Shown one piece after another: positions 34,613-46,278 of a stretch of 64,000 nucleotides of DNA. The notes under the pieces were generated by a model. The model ran no database searches, was not told where the DNA came from, and worked only from the letters and a program-made list of their open reading frames with translations. The stretch is from Zanthoxylum bungeanum (Eukaryota > Streptophyta > Magnoliopsida > Sapindales > Rutaceae): NCBI GenBank assembly GCA_019454045.1, contig SKCR01029101.1:186001-250000 (forward strand), written 5' to 3'. Every line of letters starts with the position of its first letter. The first letter of the stretch is position 1. Position numbers and translations under genes: made by a program.

Positions 34613-36764
34613 TGTTGGAGTTCAATCAAGGTCCCAATGATCACAAATCATGCATAAAAACCGCATATGAACACATCAAGGAGTAAGGCGGAAACATAAC
34701 TCACATTGATTGGTTTTGATGAAATGAAGAAAACGTTTTTTTAAGCTCCCTCCAAGCTCGGCAATGGCTTCTGGAACTGCAGTGGACGCACGGTTTGGGC
34801 TGTGAAAATCTCCTCCATTTTCGGCCATTGATGAGCACCATTGAAGCTCAAAGCTTCAAGCTTTCCAAGCTCATGAAGACACTTCCCTATCACCTATGTA
34901 TAACTCCTAGAGTGTGCTAGCACAAATCATCTTCCTTGCATCTCCATTTTCTCGGTGAAACCAGAAAAAAGAAGAAGAAACGGCAGTGAAGCCGTGAGAT
35001 GAGAGGAGAGAAAAGAGAGGGAAGAGAGAAACCGTATGCCTTGCATGTGAGAGAGAGAAAAAGATTTTAATATATATATATTTTTTTATTTCATTTACCA
35101 AGTAAAATCAATAAAACATATATATCTTATCTTTTTAATTCAAAAGTCAAAAGTTAAAAACAATAAAGCTTTTTCATCATTTCAACTTTTAACTTTAAGT
35201 CACATCACATCTATTCACTTTAATAAAGTGACATGTTGTCAAGTCACATCACTCAAAGTGACAATTGATTTGACGATTGACGCGACTAGCGATTTGACGC
35301 TTGATGTGACTTGCGTGCCGCGCTCGAATTCGAAATGCGAATGCGCTCGCAATCACTCTCGGGCTCGGGTTCGCTAATTCCAAATTAACGAATTTTCCGT
35401 CACGTCATAATTAAATGATTTCGCCTAGCGAATTCACTATTCACGTCGCTAACGAATTAATTCTAAATTAATTCGTTTGCCCGAATTAAAATCTAATTTT
35501 AATTCCGTGTCGAAATCCAATTTCGATTAATATATCGAATATATTAATTTTATCGATTAATTCCAAATTAATCGTTCTCTCTCTTTAATTAACATTTTAT
35601 CCCAGATAAAATATCTCCGCAATCAATCCCAGATTAATTTTCTCTCTCATCGAATTAATCCCAGATTAATTCTATCTCTCTCTTCTAATTAATCCCAGAT
35701 TAATTAAAGTACGAGTCATACATCATCGGTGAATCTTCAGGAAGCGACCCATGAGATCTCCGGATATGTTGGCAGTAAATACGATCGTCGGACTGTCCGA
35801 ACACGTAAGTACCTCGTACTACGTTTATATCGATTTACAAGACAAGGTTGGCTTCTAGCAAAGCGCCATGCCTACCCAATTCTCCAGAAATATTCTTACA
35901 GGAATATATAGATCTGTATCAAGCGTAGTATACCGTAGTATTGTGTATATCGGCCCAGTATCGGATAATCACGTGCTAGGGCTGGGGCTGGATAAGTGTC
36001 TGCCCCGTCCGAAGCACATGTCGGATGTCTGGTAACATAGTCTCTATAATCGGATATACATGACCTGGTCACAATATCCCGATTGGTTGCGCAACACTCA
36101 AGAGCACTAGTACCGTATCCTGCGTGACATCAACTCCAATATGACTGAAGTGATACTTCCGTCTTGATATCACACCCAATACACTACGACTCTCTGATAA
36201 ACCCAGAAATGGTGTACACAGAACCCGTTTAAAGTTCCCTACCACCAAGACCAAAGTCTATCGATTATCGTAAGTATTAGCAATGTAAGTCTCAGGTTAA
36301 GACCATACACACCTACCTTGATTTCGGCCTCCCATAGACACATAGTCATAATACCAATGGGATTCCGAGGGGTCTATCCAGAGCGAAGCTGTTTCCCGTA
36401 CCATCGGTGAAACACGACCTCCTATCGCACTTGCATAAGTATCCAATACTTATATATATGAGAACTATGCCGTTGTGCCCTCACAAACGCTCACAAGTGC
36501 AATACTAGCCTATTCCGCATTATCGATGTCCAGTCTCGATAATACTACGGCTAGGGATATTTAATGATTAAACCTTCGGGGACTGATACTGTCTCATATC
36601 ATTCTCAGTCCAGGTACTAATCATAGGGACCTCTCTTCATTTATATATCTATGGTGCTCTAATCACAAATGATGAGAGTGCAATTTCCTTGTCACATAGT
36701 TAATTTGCTACAACAACACAATGATCTGTGCAAATAGTGACGCTATGGGTCATTTTGTCCAACA
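34613..36764 (-). mobile_element. 3' LTR of K
   Basis: On the minus strand it starts TGTTGGACAAAATGACC at 36764 and ends ACTCCAACA at 34613. It contains the palindrome ladder (35370-35710) with three or so TTAATCTGGGATTAA units. Small frames (34907-35101, 35729-35911, 36069-36254) recur in the other LTR as copies. Confidence 0.93.
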
Positions 36765-36777
36765 ATCTCCCACTTGG
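36765..36777 (-). promoter_or_regulatory. polypurine tract of K
   Basis: On the minus strand CCAAGTGGGAGAT directly precedes the LTR. It is the same as in H (61965-61976), which fits a cis element kept by selection or by recent copying. Confidence 0.85.
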
Positions 36778-36819
36778 CACATAGCCAGTCACTCAAGTGT
36801 CCCACACCTGAACTATGTA

Positions 36820-37260
36820 CGGTTCGCTCAAATTGCTGAGGAAAGGTTTTCGTCAGCGGATTTGCTTAATTATCGTCTGACGCGATTTACACGATCATCA
36901 CATCGCCACGATGTATGATCCGAACGAATCAGATGATATAGAAGTATATATCTGGATCGTCGATGAGACCTTTAATTCTTTAGCCTGTGCTGACGCCTAG
37001 CTCAGCTGCTAACAGAACTATATCTAATCTAATTAGATTTATTATCGATCCAAATGGCTTCTATTACTGCCTCAGCTGCAGCAATAATCCGCATTTGTTG
37101 TTAATTCGGCAACAGTTATCTTGCTCGGAAGATTTCCAGCTCACTGTCCCAGTGTTCAAACTTTATAGTACCGCAATATTTACCGGTTTGGAAACTTGCA
37201 GCAGTGATCCCAGTCACTTCAAGTTCTCAATCTCCATAGTTTAAGACAACATCTTTAGTT
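36820..37260 (-). pseudogene. K RNase H remnant
   Basis: DNA-level similarity to C 21900-22390 is clear on the minus strand: SWKSS-like sequence, then GCCGAATTAACAACA where C has GATTCAACAACA, then AGAAGCCATTTGG. A one-base deletion after the TAT codon and a 25-base deletion (37000 region) shift the frame and remove the YCDN catalytic motif. I and H have the same two lesions. The 37-residue tail with CCGCTGACGAAAACC is still present near 36860. Confidence 0.85.
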
Positions 37261-38330
37261 CTCTCAGATACTAACAGATGTTCTTAATCTTCAATCCAGT
37301 GACTATCACTTGGATTGACCTGATTGTGACTCCATATGCTCGAAGCGTATGAGACACCAATACAAGTACATTTTAAATGTACAATTTCTCAGAGAGTGTT
37401 ACCAACTCCAAATCTAGCCCAGTAGATCTTTATTCCTTGAATAAAGGTTGTTACTCCCCAGAATTCTACGGAGAATTTCTATTGAAAGAATATTCATGAA
37501 AGCCAAGCTTTCACCAATTATTTTATGGGAATTTCATTGTCAGTGCCCTCTCCCACTAACCTCCTTATATACACAAGAATTATTTCGTTTTGAGTTAAAT
37601 CATAAACTATTATGATTATTTCAAAACGTCAGTTCCAAGAACCCTATGCTTGCTTCAATCCAAACATGGATCGAATAACCGGTAAACCTTGTTTGTCGGT
37701 TATACAAAATCGTCAGGATGTTGAAAGCATCCTCCAAAAGCTTTCCTTTTCAGGAAAGCGATTTTGATCTGCAACTGACACATTTCATAAATGAAATATG
37801 CAGTTATCAACAAGCATCTTCAAAATGGATTTACCATGGCAACAGGTAAAAGGTTGAACCGTTATTAACATAATGTTGATAACGATACCTTTCCGTCAAA
37901 AGCCTAGCTTTGTACGTTGGTCTGTTGCCATCCATGTATGTCTTCCTTGAAGACGTATAAAGTACCAATAGGCACAATGCTTTGTGGTACAACAACTAGT
38001 ATCCATAATAGTCGTTATACATGGAATCCATTTCGGACTCATGGCACTTTGCCATAACAGGGAGTCGATACCTCGTATCACTTCCTCAAAACGTAGTCGG
38101 TGGATATACCTTCATAAGATTGACATCTTAATGAGGTTAGATCAGAAACCCATGCCCTAGGTTGTTTTCTGACTCTATCCGATCTACCCGATTTCTTGTG
38201 TATTTGAAGATTAATGGTACAGATTCATCATAGATGAATTGTTTGTGTTCCATTAAGGACTTCGTGCTTTGAATAGTATTACTCTGATTTTCATCGAGTA
38301 TCACTATCCTCCTACTGACCACTGCATATC
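37261..38330 (-). pseudogene. K reverse transcriptase remnant
   Basis: DNA similarity to C 20641-21900 runs through in order (for example PERYGFLI at about 38150, and CTTGTTTGTCGG near 37690). At about 37530-37545 the sequence passes from GGGCACTGACAATG straight to AAATTCCC. This drops about 40 bases that in C encode the YVDD catalytic box. Stops occur in all frames; the longest pieces are about 60 codons (38081-37896, 38322-38137). No RT activity is possible. Confidence 0.85.
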
Positions 38331-39110
38331 GGTATTCCTCTCAGGAAAACCGCATGGTGAGCAACAATCACATTGTTCTCATTTGGGATTTATAAGTACT
38401 ATACTTATGGTTTCCCTTAGGATAACCTATATTGGCACTAATCCAATTTGGGTTCTTAGTTTGGTATCATCCAAACTTTATGCCTGGCATACCCAAATTA
38501 TCAGGAATGAGAAACCTCGTTTCTTTCCTGTTCATATCCTATATGATATCTGTCAAACAGATTTACATGGAACCTTATTCTAAATAAGTTTTGCACTGTT
38601 AATACATATCCTGTTGAAGGAAACAGTAGCTCAGAGCGACTCGCGAAAAACCTAATCATGTCCAACAAAACTTGGTTTTTTAGTTCTGACACACCGTCTA
38701 TTGACGTGTCTCGGGAGGAGTCCTCATATGAAAGAATACCGTACTCTTTCATGTACGTATGAAACTTACTGCTTAAGTATTTACCATACGGTCTTACCGT
38801 AGCGGCATAATACTACAGCCGATCTGTTTGTATACTTCGTGTCGAAACTCAAAGTTTCGTATTTGTGTTCTTCAAAAGAAACACATAACCATAACGTGAT
38901 GCCTCATCCGTTAAGGTCACGAAATATTCATGTACACATCTAGCCAAGCTAGATATGGGCCCACTTACTTCACCATGAATAGGGCTAACAGATCGGTGGC
39001 ACTTACACTATTACCTAGTAAATAGTATTTTAGGTACTTTACCTAGTAAACTAGATTCGTAGACCTTATTTGAATAGTCAAATCAGTCCTTGTACCCACT
39101 CTTCAAAAGT
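38331..39110 (-). pseudogene. K integrase remnant
   Basis: Order and DNA similarity to C 19901-20640 are clear. The frame 38752-38501 includes MKEYGILSYEDSSRDTS and GVSELKNQVLLDMIR, where the catalytic Glu context is partly kept. The GDVSGPIS-type start and GRYGKYL-like stretch lie at 38940-38760. There are many stops. Confidence 0.8.
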
Positions 39111-40440
39111 GTGGATATACGAGTCTTGTTTAATTGTGTCCCAGACAACAATGCCACAAATAAGTCTCTATTGATCAAATCAATATGAGCTATTTATTTG
39201 TCATTTTATATGTTTGAGATTTTATTTATATTCAAAATATAAATTCTGTTATTCACATCTAATGTGTTTATCTCGGTATCATCTTTATATAATAAAACAC
39301 TTAGTGTTCTAGAATATAAAGGTTTTATCCGCAATGGATTAAACACTGATATAGAGATAATGTTCTAGTCAAACTAGTTACATTATAACAGTTCCTAATT
39401 TAAGTACGCACCCAAGGGTAGTTCCTAAACTTAGGTATCTACGGTCGAAACAGCGACTTTCGTCCCGTTTCCGATTCGCAGAGAAATCTCAGCTTGAAGT
39501 CAGTATCCTGCTCAAAGCAGATTCTGAATATCAATACATATATATTATGTACCACACTAAGTATTTAAAATCTAATTTCAATACTAGCTGTGAACATAAC
39601 TAAGACAAACATTTTTAAAGTTAGAGCCTCGCCCTTTCTTTAATTCCTTCGTGTCTTCCATATCCAAATGGTAGTCACTTTGGGATATGTCAATTATCCT
39701 TTTCAATATTTCACAAACCTTTGGCCAAGCCTTGGGTTTCGGAATATCGAAACGATATGCACCTTGTGCTACATGCCCAATTGCAAACTTTGACTTTCTC
39801 CCACTAGAATAGTCAATTAATTCTCCAAGAATTATTAATTGCAATTTTAATACTTTTAAATCTAAAGATAGATTTATTATAAGTATATTAATTAAGCATT
39901 AAAGTCATCATCACATAAATCTTCCAAAGATTTTATGCTCTACTATTTGCTTAATTTTGGGCGTAACGTATAATAAGTTATTTTATCAAATAAAGTAACC
40001 TATTATTTATTCCCAATTTGAAAATTAAATCATTTAAAATATTTTAATCCCAGATTATATTTTAAATATTCAACTTTTCAATCTCTTATCTTGATTACAA
40101 TAATCCAACTATTTAATCAACGATTAGTGGTACTATATATATTATAATGATTATAATAGTCCAACTATATAATCAAATATAATCCAAATTAATTAACCTC
40201 AATTACATTGATTACTATAATCCAATTATAAAATCAACTGTAAACTGAAATTAATTAATTCAAATATATTGATTAATATAATCCAATTATATATAATCAA
40301 GTATAATACAGTCCAACTGTTTATTAAAACAACAATTTAAATATTAGTTCAACTAACATTTAATATTACGACGAAATAATTTAAATGAGCGTGTTTAGCG
40401 AGTAATTGAACGAATGTTGCAAATTCAATACTTGCCTCCC
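39111..40440 (-). pseudogene. K protease and gag remnant
   Basis: On the minus strand, a LRIGNGTKVAVST-like protease stretch lies at about 39440-39490. The frame 39844-39584 holds the gag end (KPKAWPKVCEILKR). Where H and I have the zinc knuckle (CLNCGKRGHWMRDC in I), K goes from TATCCCAAAG directly to TGACTACCATTTGG, so the knuckle is deleted. Further upstream the sequence is AT-rich and only faintly similar to gag. Confidence 0.75.
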
Positions 40441-42916
40441 ACTATTTTTCGTCGAGCCTCTAACCCTCTGTGGAGTACTCGGGAAACCGTGTTTCCTAGT
40501 GGGCTAGGATCCTATTAAATAACACACAACCCTGACTTTGGCCAATAAAAAGCTGTATGCTATTTAACTAGGTAGATCTCACAGATCAATTGGATCTCAT
40601 CCAATTCCTAGATCCGGTTAGGTGGACATCCAGTCCGAAACATATGTATAATGTCAATCTATCCATTACATTTTCCTAACCCTATCCTCTAAATCATCTA
40701 GGCCTTGGCTTTGGCCAAAAACAAACCTAATGATTCCAGTTAAGCTGGACCCATTGACGAGGAAAGTTTTGTAATCAATGTCATTGGACAAAAAGTGATC
40801 TGACTTTGGCCAATAAAAATCACGATTTGGACAAGACACCGATATGCAACAAAACTCTCATGATTCAAGTACATCCTTGATTGACAAAGGTCTTGACTTT
40901 GGTCAATAAAAACCAATGCCAACTTCGGATCTTGAACAAGAATCATTCAATGGAAGGATATTTTGCTTAATATAAAACGAGGGTTTTTCGCGTGCAAATT
41001 GGCTACCAATTTAATTATCTTTGTTAAGGTCTCATCATCATACACCCTTAAACATGCATTCTAAATACATAATAAAGCGTATATGAAAATAAAATAATAA
41101 TGATATGCGGATGGATATTTTACATTGATCCTAGATCAAATCTCTCACTTTCTCTCTCCCGCTAGCACTTGTATTACTTCTACCCGTTACACTACACTTC
41201 TAAAGAAACCTCTTTTACATGGAGGGGAATAGGTGAGAAGAGAATACAAAGAAATAAGAGATAAGGCTGGACACGCAGGTCCAATTTAATAAATCAAATT
41301 TATTACAATTTCCAAAATCGCCCAACCCGACTAATATCCATCCGATATACATTATTCAAACATCACAACCATGTATTCATACAAGCATGTTATCAATCAA
41401 TCAATCAAATTAATAATCTTGATTATTAGTGATCATCCAATGTTCAAACAAAGATTTGATTTTTGTTCGAGTCAAACTCGTTTTTGTGAACACGTACTCA
41501 AAGTACGATTTCTACGAATTAAATTAAACTACATAATTAAATCCAATTTAATACGTATTTAATTCTAATTCATTATTTAATTCTAAATTAAATATTACAC
41601 TTTTATTAACGAACCTTTACGACTTAAATTCCAAATTTAATCGCAACGGGTCTCAAAGCCCGATTAACATCTAATGTTTTATTTAATTAAAGTCTAATGG
41701 GCTTTTAATTAATTTCTATAGGCGTGGACTTTTGGTCAACTCGGGTCAAACCGAACAACCAAAATCCAATCCGGGAGTTACCCCATAAGCCTTTAAATTA
41801 ATTTTGGCCCATTAGGCCCAATTAAATAATTAAGGTCCATTAAGTCATAATTGGACCTTTTGGATTCGGTTTTGGGCCTAATTGGATCCAACCAATTTTG
41901 CCTAAACCCAACTTTGTTACAACAAAAAGCCCAAAAGCCCAATTACAACCTAACAAGCCCAATTTCCAAAATCAAGCCCAAATTAATTAACTTATAAAAT
42001 TCCAAATTTCACAATTAATTAACCTAAGTGTAATACACAATCAATTACCCAATTAACATTTCTAAAATATCAATTAGCCTAATTAATCATGCACTTTAAC
42101 AACCAAATAGTGTCCAACACAATTCAATTGAAATCAAACCCAATTAACATGCTATTAAGTCTCGGCAATTAGGGGTTTTTCAATTCGATTCGGTTTCAAT
42201 CCAATTGAGTCCACAATCTTAATTTCCCAAATAAATACAATTCATCCAATGAATTAAAACAAAAAATCACAATAAATTTCATGTTCCTAAGATTCGGCCA
42301 AGCCACTTTAAAAGGGAAAAATGTTCCAAATCAAAATTCAATCCAATTGAACTTCAAAACAACATTAACCAATTGTTTTAAGTCATCCAATGATCAAACA
42401 AAACAAAATTACCAAGACATTAGGTTCTTCCAATTTTCGGCCAAGCCTCCAATTTGGGGAAAATTGAATCCAATCCAATTTCATGAAATTGATCACACAC
42501 AATCTCAATTAAACATGTTCTAAGCATACTTAAACATCCAATTAGATTAAAACATGCTTAAACACATTTTTTCCAATTGCAAGTTTCATTTCAACCTAAA
42601 GAATTGGGGAAAATTGATCTAATCCAATTTTCTTGAAATTGATCATGCACAACTTCAATTCAACCTCATTCAAGCATAATGCATCAAACAATTCAACCAA
42701 ATCATGCCTAAATCGAGTTTACCCAAATTAAAGTTTTGACAAAAATAAGCAAATTGGGGAAAATTAATCCAATCAATTTTTTATCAAATTGATTACATAC
42801 AACTCAAATTCAATCATATATAATCATCCTCAAACAATCAATTAGACAGAATCAAGCTAAAATAAAAAAGCCCCAAATTTGCTCAAGAACCCTAATTCGG
42901 TTTTCATGCAACAAAA
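40441..42916 (-). other. K leader between PBS and gag
   Basis: Non-coding, AT-rich and well preserved relative to C, H and I. It holds the three-fold TTGGCCAAAGTCAAG-type motif in antisense at about 40542, 40800 and 40892, GGGCC-rich words at 41700-41960, and a 150-bp tandem array near the PBS (42380-42850). No ORF is supported. Confidence 0.8.
42380..42850 (-). repeat. 150-bp tandem repeat in the K leader, three units
   Basis: TTGGGGAAAATTG (or TTGGGGAAAATTA) starts at 42454, 42604 and 42754, exactly 150 bases apart, with similar sequence around each. H has an unrelated 37-bp array at the corresponding place. Confidence 0.8.
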
Positions 42917-42928
42917 GCTCTGATACCA
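42917..42928 (-). promoter_or_regulatory. primer binding site of K
   Basis: On the minus strand TGGTATCAGAGC begins one base after the 5' LTR, a canonical initiator tRNA-Met site. Confidence 0.9.
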
Positions 42929-42929
42929 T

Positions 42930-45082
42930 TGTTGGAGTTCAATCAAGGTCCCAAGGATCACAAATCATGCATAAAAACCGCATATGAACACATCAAGGAG
43001 TAAGGCGGAAACATAACTCACATTGATTGGTTTTGATGAAATGAAGAACATGCGTTTTTAAGCTCCCTCCAAGCTCGGCAATGGCTTCTGGAACTGCAGT
43101 GGACGCACGGTTTGGGCTGTGAAAATCTCCTCCATTTTCGGCCATTGATGAGCACCATTGAAGCTCAAAGCTTCAAGCTTTCCAAGCTCATGAAGACACT
43201 TCCCTATCACCTATGTATAACTCCTAGAGTGTGCTAGCACAATCATCTTCCTTGCATCTCCATTTTCTCGGTGAAACCAGAAAAAAGAAGAAGAAACGGC
43301 AGTGAAGCCGTGAGATGAGAGGAGAGAAAAGAGAGGGAAGAGAGAAACCGTATGCCTTGCATGTGAGAGAGAGAAAAAGATTTTAATATATATATATTTT
43401 TTTATTTCATTTACCAAGTAAAATCAATAAAACATATATATCTTATCTTTTTAATTCAAAAGTCAAAAGTTAAAAACAATAAAGCTTTTTCATCATTTCA
43501 ACTTTTAACTTTAAGTCACATCACATCTATTCACTTTAATAAAGTGACATGTTGTCAAGTCACATCACTCAAAGTGACAATTGATTTGACGATTGACGCG
43601 ACTAGCGATTTGACGCTTGATGTGACTTGCGTGCCGCGCTCGAATTCGAAATGCGAATGCGCTCGCAATCACTCTCGGGCTCGGGTTCGCTAATTCCAAA
43701 TTAACGAATTTTCCGTCACGTCATAATTAAATGATTTCGCCTAGCGAATTCACTATTCACGTCGCTAACGAATTAATTCTAAATTAATTCGTTTGCCCGA
43801 ATTAAAATCTAATTTTAATTCCGCGTCGAAATCCAATTTCGATTAATATATCGAATATATTAATTTTATCGATTAATTCCAAATTAATCGTTCTCTCTCT
43901 TTAATTAACATTTTATCCCAGATAAAATATCTCCGCAATCAATCCCAGATTAATTTTCTCTCTCTCATCGAATTAATCTCAGATTAATTCTATCTCTCTC
44001 TTCTAATTAATCCCAGATTAATTAAAGTACGAGTCATACATCATCGGTGAATCTTCAGGAAGCGACCCATGAGATCTCCGGATATGTTGGCAGTAAATAC
44101 GATCGTCGGACTGTCCGAACACGTAAGTACCTCGTACTACGTTTATATCGATTTACAAGACAAGGTTGGCTTCTAGCAAAGCGCCATGCCTACCCAATTC
44201 TCCAGAAATATTCTTACAGGAATATATAGATCTGTATCAAGCGTAGTATACCGTAGTATTATGTATATCGGCCCAGTATCGGATAATCACGTGCTAGGGC
44301 TGGGGCTGGATAAGTGTCTGCCCCGTCCGAAGCACATGTCGGATGTCTGGTAACATAGTCTCTATAATCGGATATACATGACCTGGTCACAATATCGCGA
44401 TTGGTTGCGCAACACTCAAGAGCACTAGTACCGTATCCTGCGTGACATCAACTCCAATATGACTGAAGTGATACTTCCGTCTTGATATCACACCCAATAC
44501 ACTACGACTCTCTGATAAACCCAGAAATGGTGTACACAGAACCCGTTTAAAGTTCCCTACCACCAAGACCAAAGTCTATCGATTATCGTAAGTATTAGCG
44601 AAGTAAGTCTCAGGTTAAGACCATACACACCTAGCTTGATTTCGGCCTCCCATAGACACATAGTCATAATACCAATGGGATTCCGAGGGGTCTATCCAGA
44701 GCGAAGCTGTTTCCCGTACCATCGGTGAAACACGACCTCCTATCGCACTTGCATAAGTATCCAATACTTATATATATGAGAACTATGCCGTTGTGCCCTC
44801 ACAAACGCGCACAAGTGCAATACTAGCCTATTCCGCATTATCGATGTCCAGTCTCGATAATACTACGGCTAGGGATATTTAATGATTAAACCTTCGGGGA
44901 CTGATACTGTCTCATATCATTCTCAGTCCAGGTACTAATCATAGGGACCTCTCTTCATTTATATATCTATGGTGCTCTAATCACAAATGATGAGAGTGCA
45001 ATTTCCTTGTCACATAGTTAATTTGCTACAACAACACAATGATCTGTGCAAATAGTGACGCTATGGGTCATTTTGTCCAACA
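42930..45082 (-). mobile_element. 5' LTR of K
   Basis: Nearly identical to 34613-36764. Observed differences include one base at about 43237, one at 43820, two extra bases near 43960, and single changes around 44260, 44397, 44600 and 44633. It ends at 45082 and is followed by ACATG. Confidence 0.93.
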
Positions 45083-46278
45083 ACATGATTATGCAAGAAG
45101 ATGACATACAAAGAAAAGCGAATAACGAAATAAAAGGGCGCGGCGAAGTATCATGGTAAAGGTTCTTTAACCCCTCGAAATGGAGGACCTTTAATCCAAC
45201 TTACTAAGCCCATGTGCAAATAACACAATACATATATAAAAAGTAAAGACAATGATATCAGACTTCGTGTATCCGATTGAACATATCTAACATCCAATCG
45301 AATATACATTATCCGGCGCGGCAAAGCATCGTGGTAAAGGATTTTAACCTCTCAAAATAGAGGACCTTTAATCGCACTTACTAAGCCCATGCGTAAACAA
45401 CACAATACATATATAAAAAGTAAAGACAACGATATCGGACTTCGTGTATCCGATTGAACATATCTCACATCCAATCGAATATACATTATCCGGCGCGGCA
45501 AAGCATCGTGGTAAAGGATTTTAACCTCTCAAAATAGAGGACCTTTAATCGCACTTACTAAGCCCATACTCTAATAACACGATGCATATAAGAAATAAGG
45601 ACAACAATATCGGACTTCTTATACCCGATTGAACATATCTCACATTCAACCGAATATACATCATCTGGCGCGGCAAAGCATCGTGGTAAAGGATTTTAAC
45701 CTCCCAAAATAGATGACCTTTAATCGCACTTACTAAGCCCATGCGCAAACAACACAATACATATATAAAAAGTAAAGACAACGATATCGGACTTCGTGTA
45801 TCCGATTGAACATATCTCACATCCAATCGAATATACATTATCCGGCGTGGCAAAGCATCGTGGTAAAGGATTTTAACCTCTCAAAATAGAGGACCTTTAA
45901 TCGCACTTACTAAGCCCATACTCTAATAACACGATGCATATAAGAAATAAAAGAAACAACAATATCGGACTTCGTATACCCGATTGAACACATCTCACAT
46001 TCAACCGAATATACATCGTTCGGCGCGACGAAGCATCGTGGTAAAGGATTTTAACCTCTCAAAATAGAGGACCTTTAATCGCACTTACTAAGCCCATGCG
46101 CTAATAACACAATGCATATAAAAGATAAAAGAAACAACAATATCGGACTTCGTATACCCGATTGAACACATCTCACATTCAACCGAATATACATCGTCCG
46201 GCGCGGCGAAACATCGTGGTAAATGATTTTAACCTCTCAAAATAGAGGACCTTTAATCTCACTTACTAAGCCCATGCA
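45083..46278 (+). repeat. tandem array of about 177-bp units in G
   Basis: Units begin GGCGCGGC(A/G)AAGCATCG at 45137, 45315, 45492, 45667, 45844, 46022 and 46200, that is 175-178 bases apart. Each has GGTAAAGGATTTTAACC, GAGGACCTTTAATC and TTACTAAGCCCAT. With the first unit before K this makes eight. Neighbouring units alternate between two subtypes: CACAATACATATATAAAAAG and CACGATGCATATAAG. The 102-residue minus frame at 45545-45853 is made by the repeat period and is not taken as a gene. Confidence 0.92.

Larger units (their letters stand above)
34613..45082 (-). mobile_element. copia element K, full length, young LTRs, decayed genes
   Basis: Two LTRs of 2152 and 2153 bp flank an antisense internal region of about 6.2 kb with PBS and PPT. 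The target duplication is ACATG (34608-34612 and 45083-45087). By eye the LTRs differ by about ten substitutions and three small indels, so the insertion is recent. The internal region holds remnants of gag, protease, integrase, RT and RNase H in the right order, but lacks the zinc knuckle, the YVDD box and the YCDN box. K cannot have made its own proteins. Confidence 0.92.

Noticed and set aside
35641..35705. Regular spaced repeats suggestive of a CRISPR array
   Set aside because: They are palindromic LTR units in a plant retrotransposon, without spacers of constant length or cas genes.
45545..45853. 102-codon minus-strand frame in the 177-bp array
   Set aside because: Generated by the repeat; 177 is a multiple of three, so one open unit stays open in the next. 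Units of 175 and 178 bp break it.
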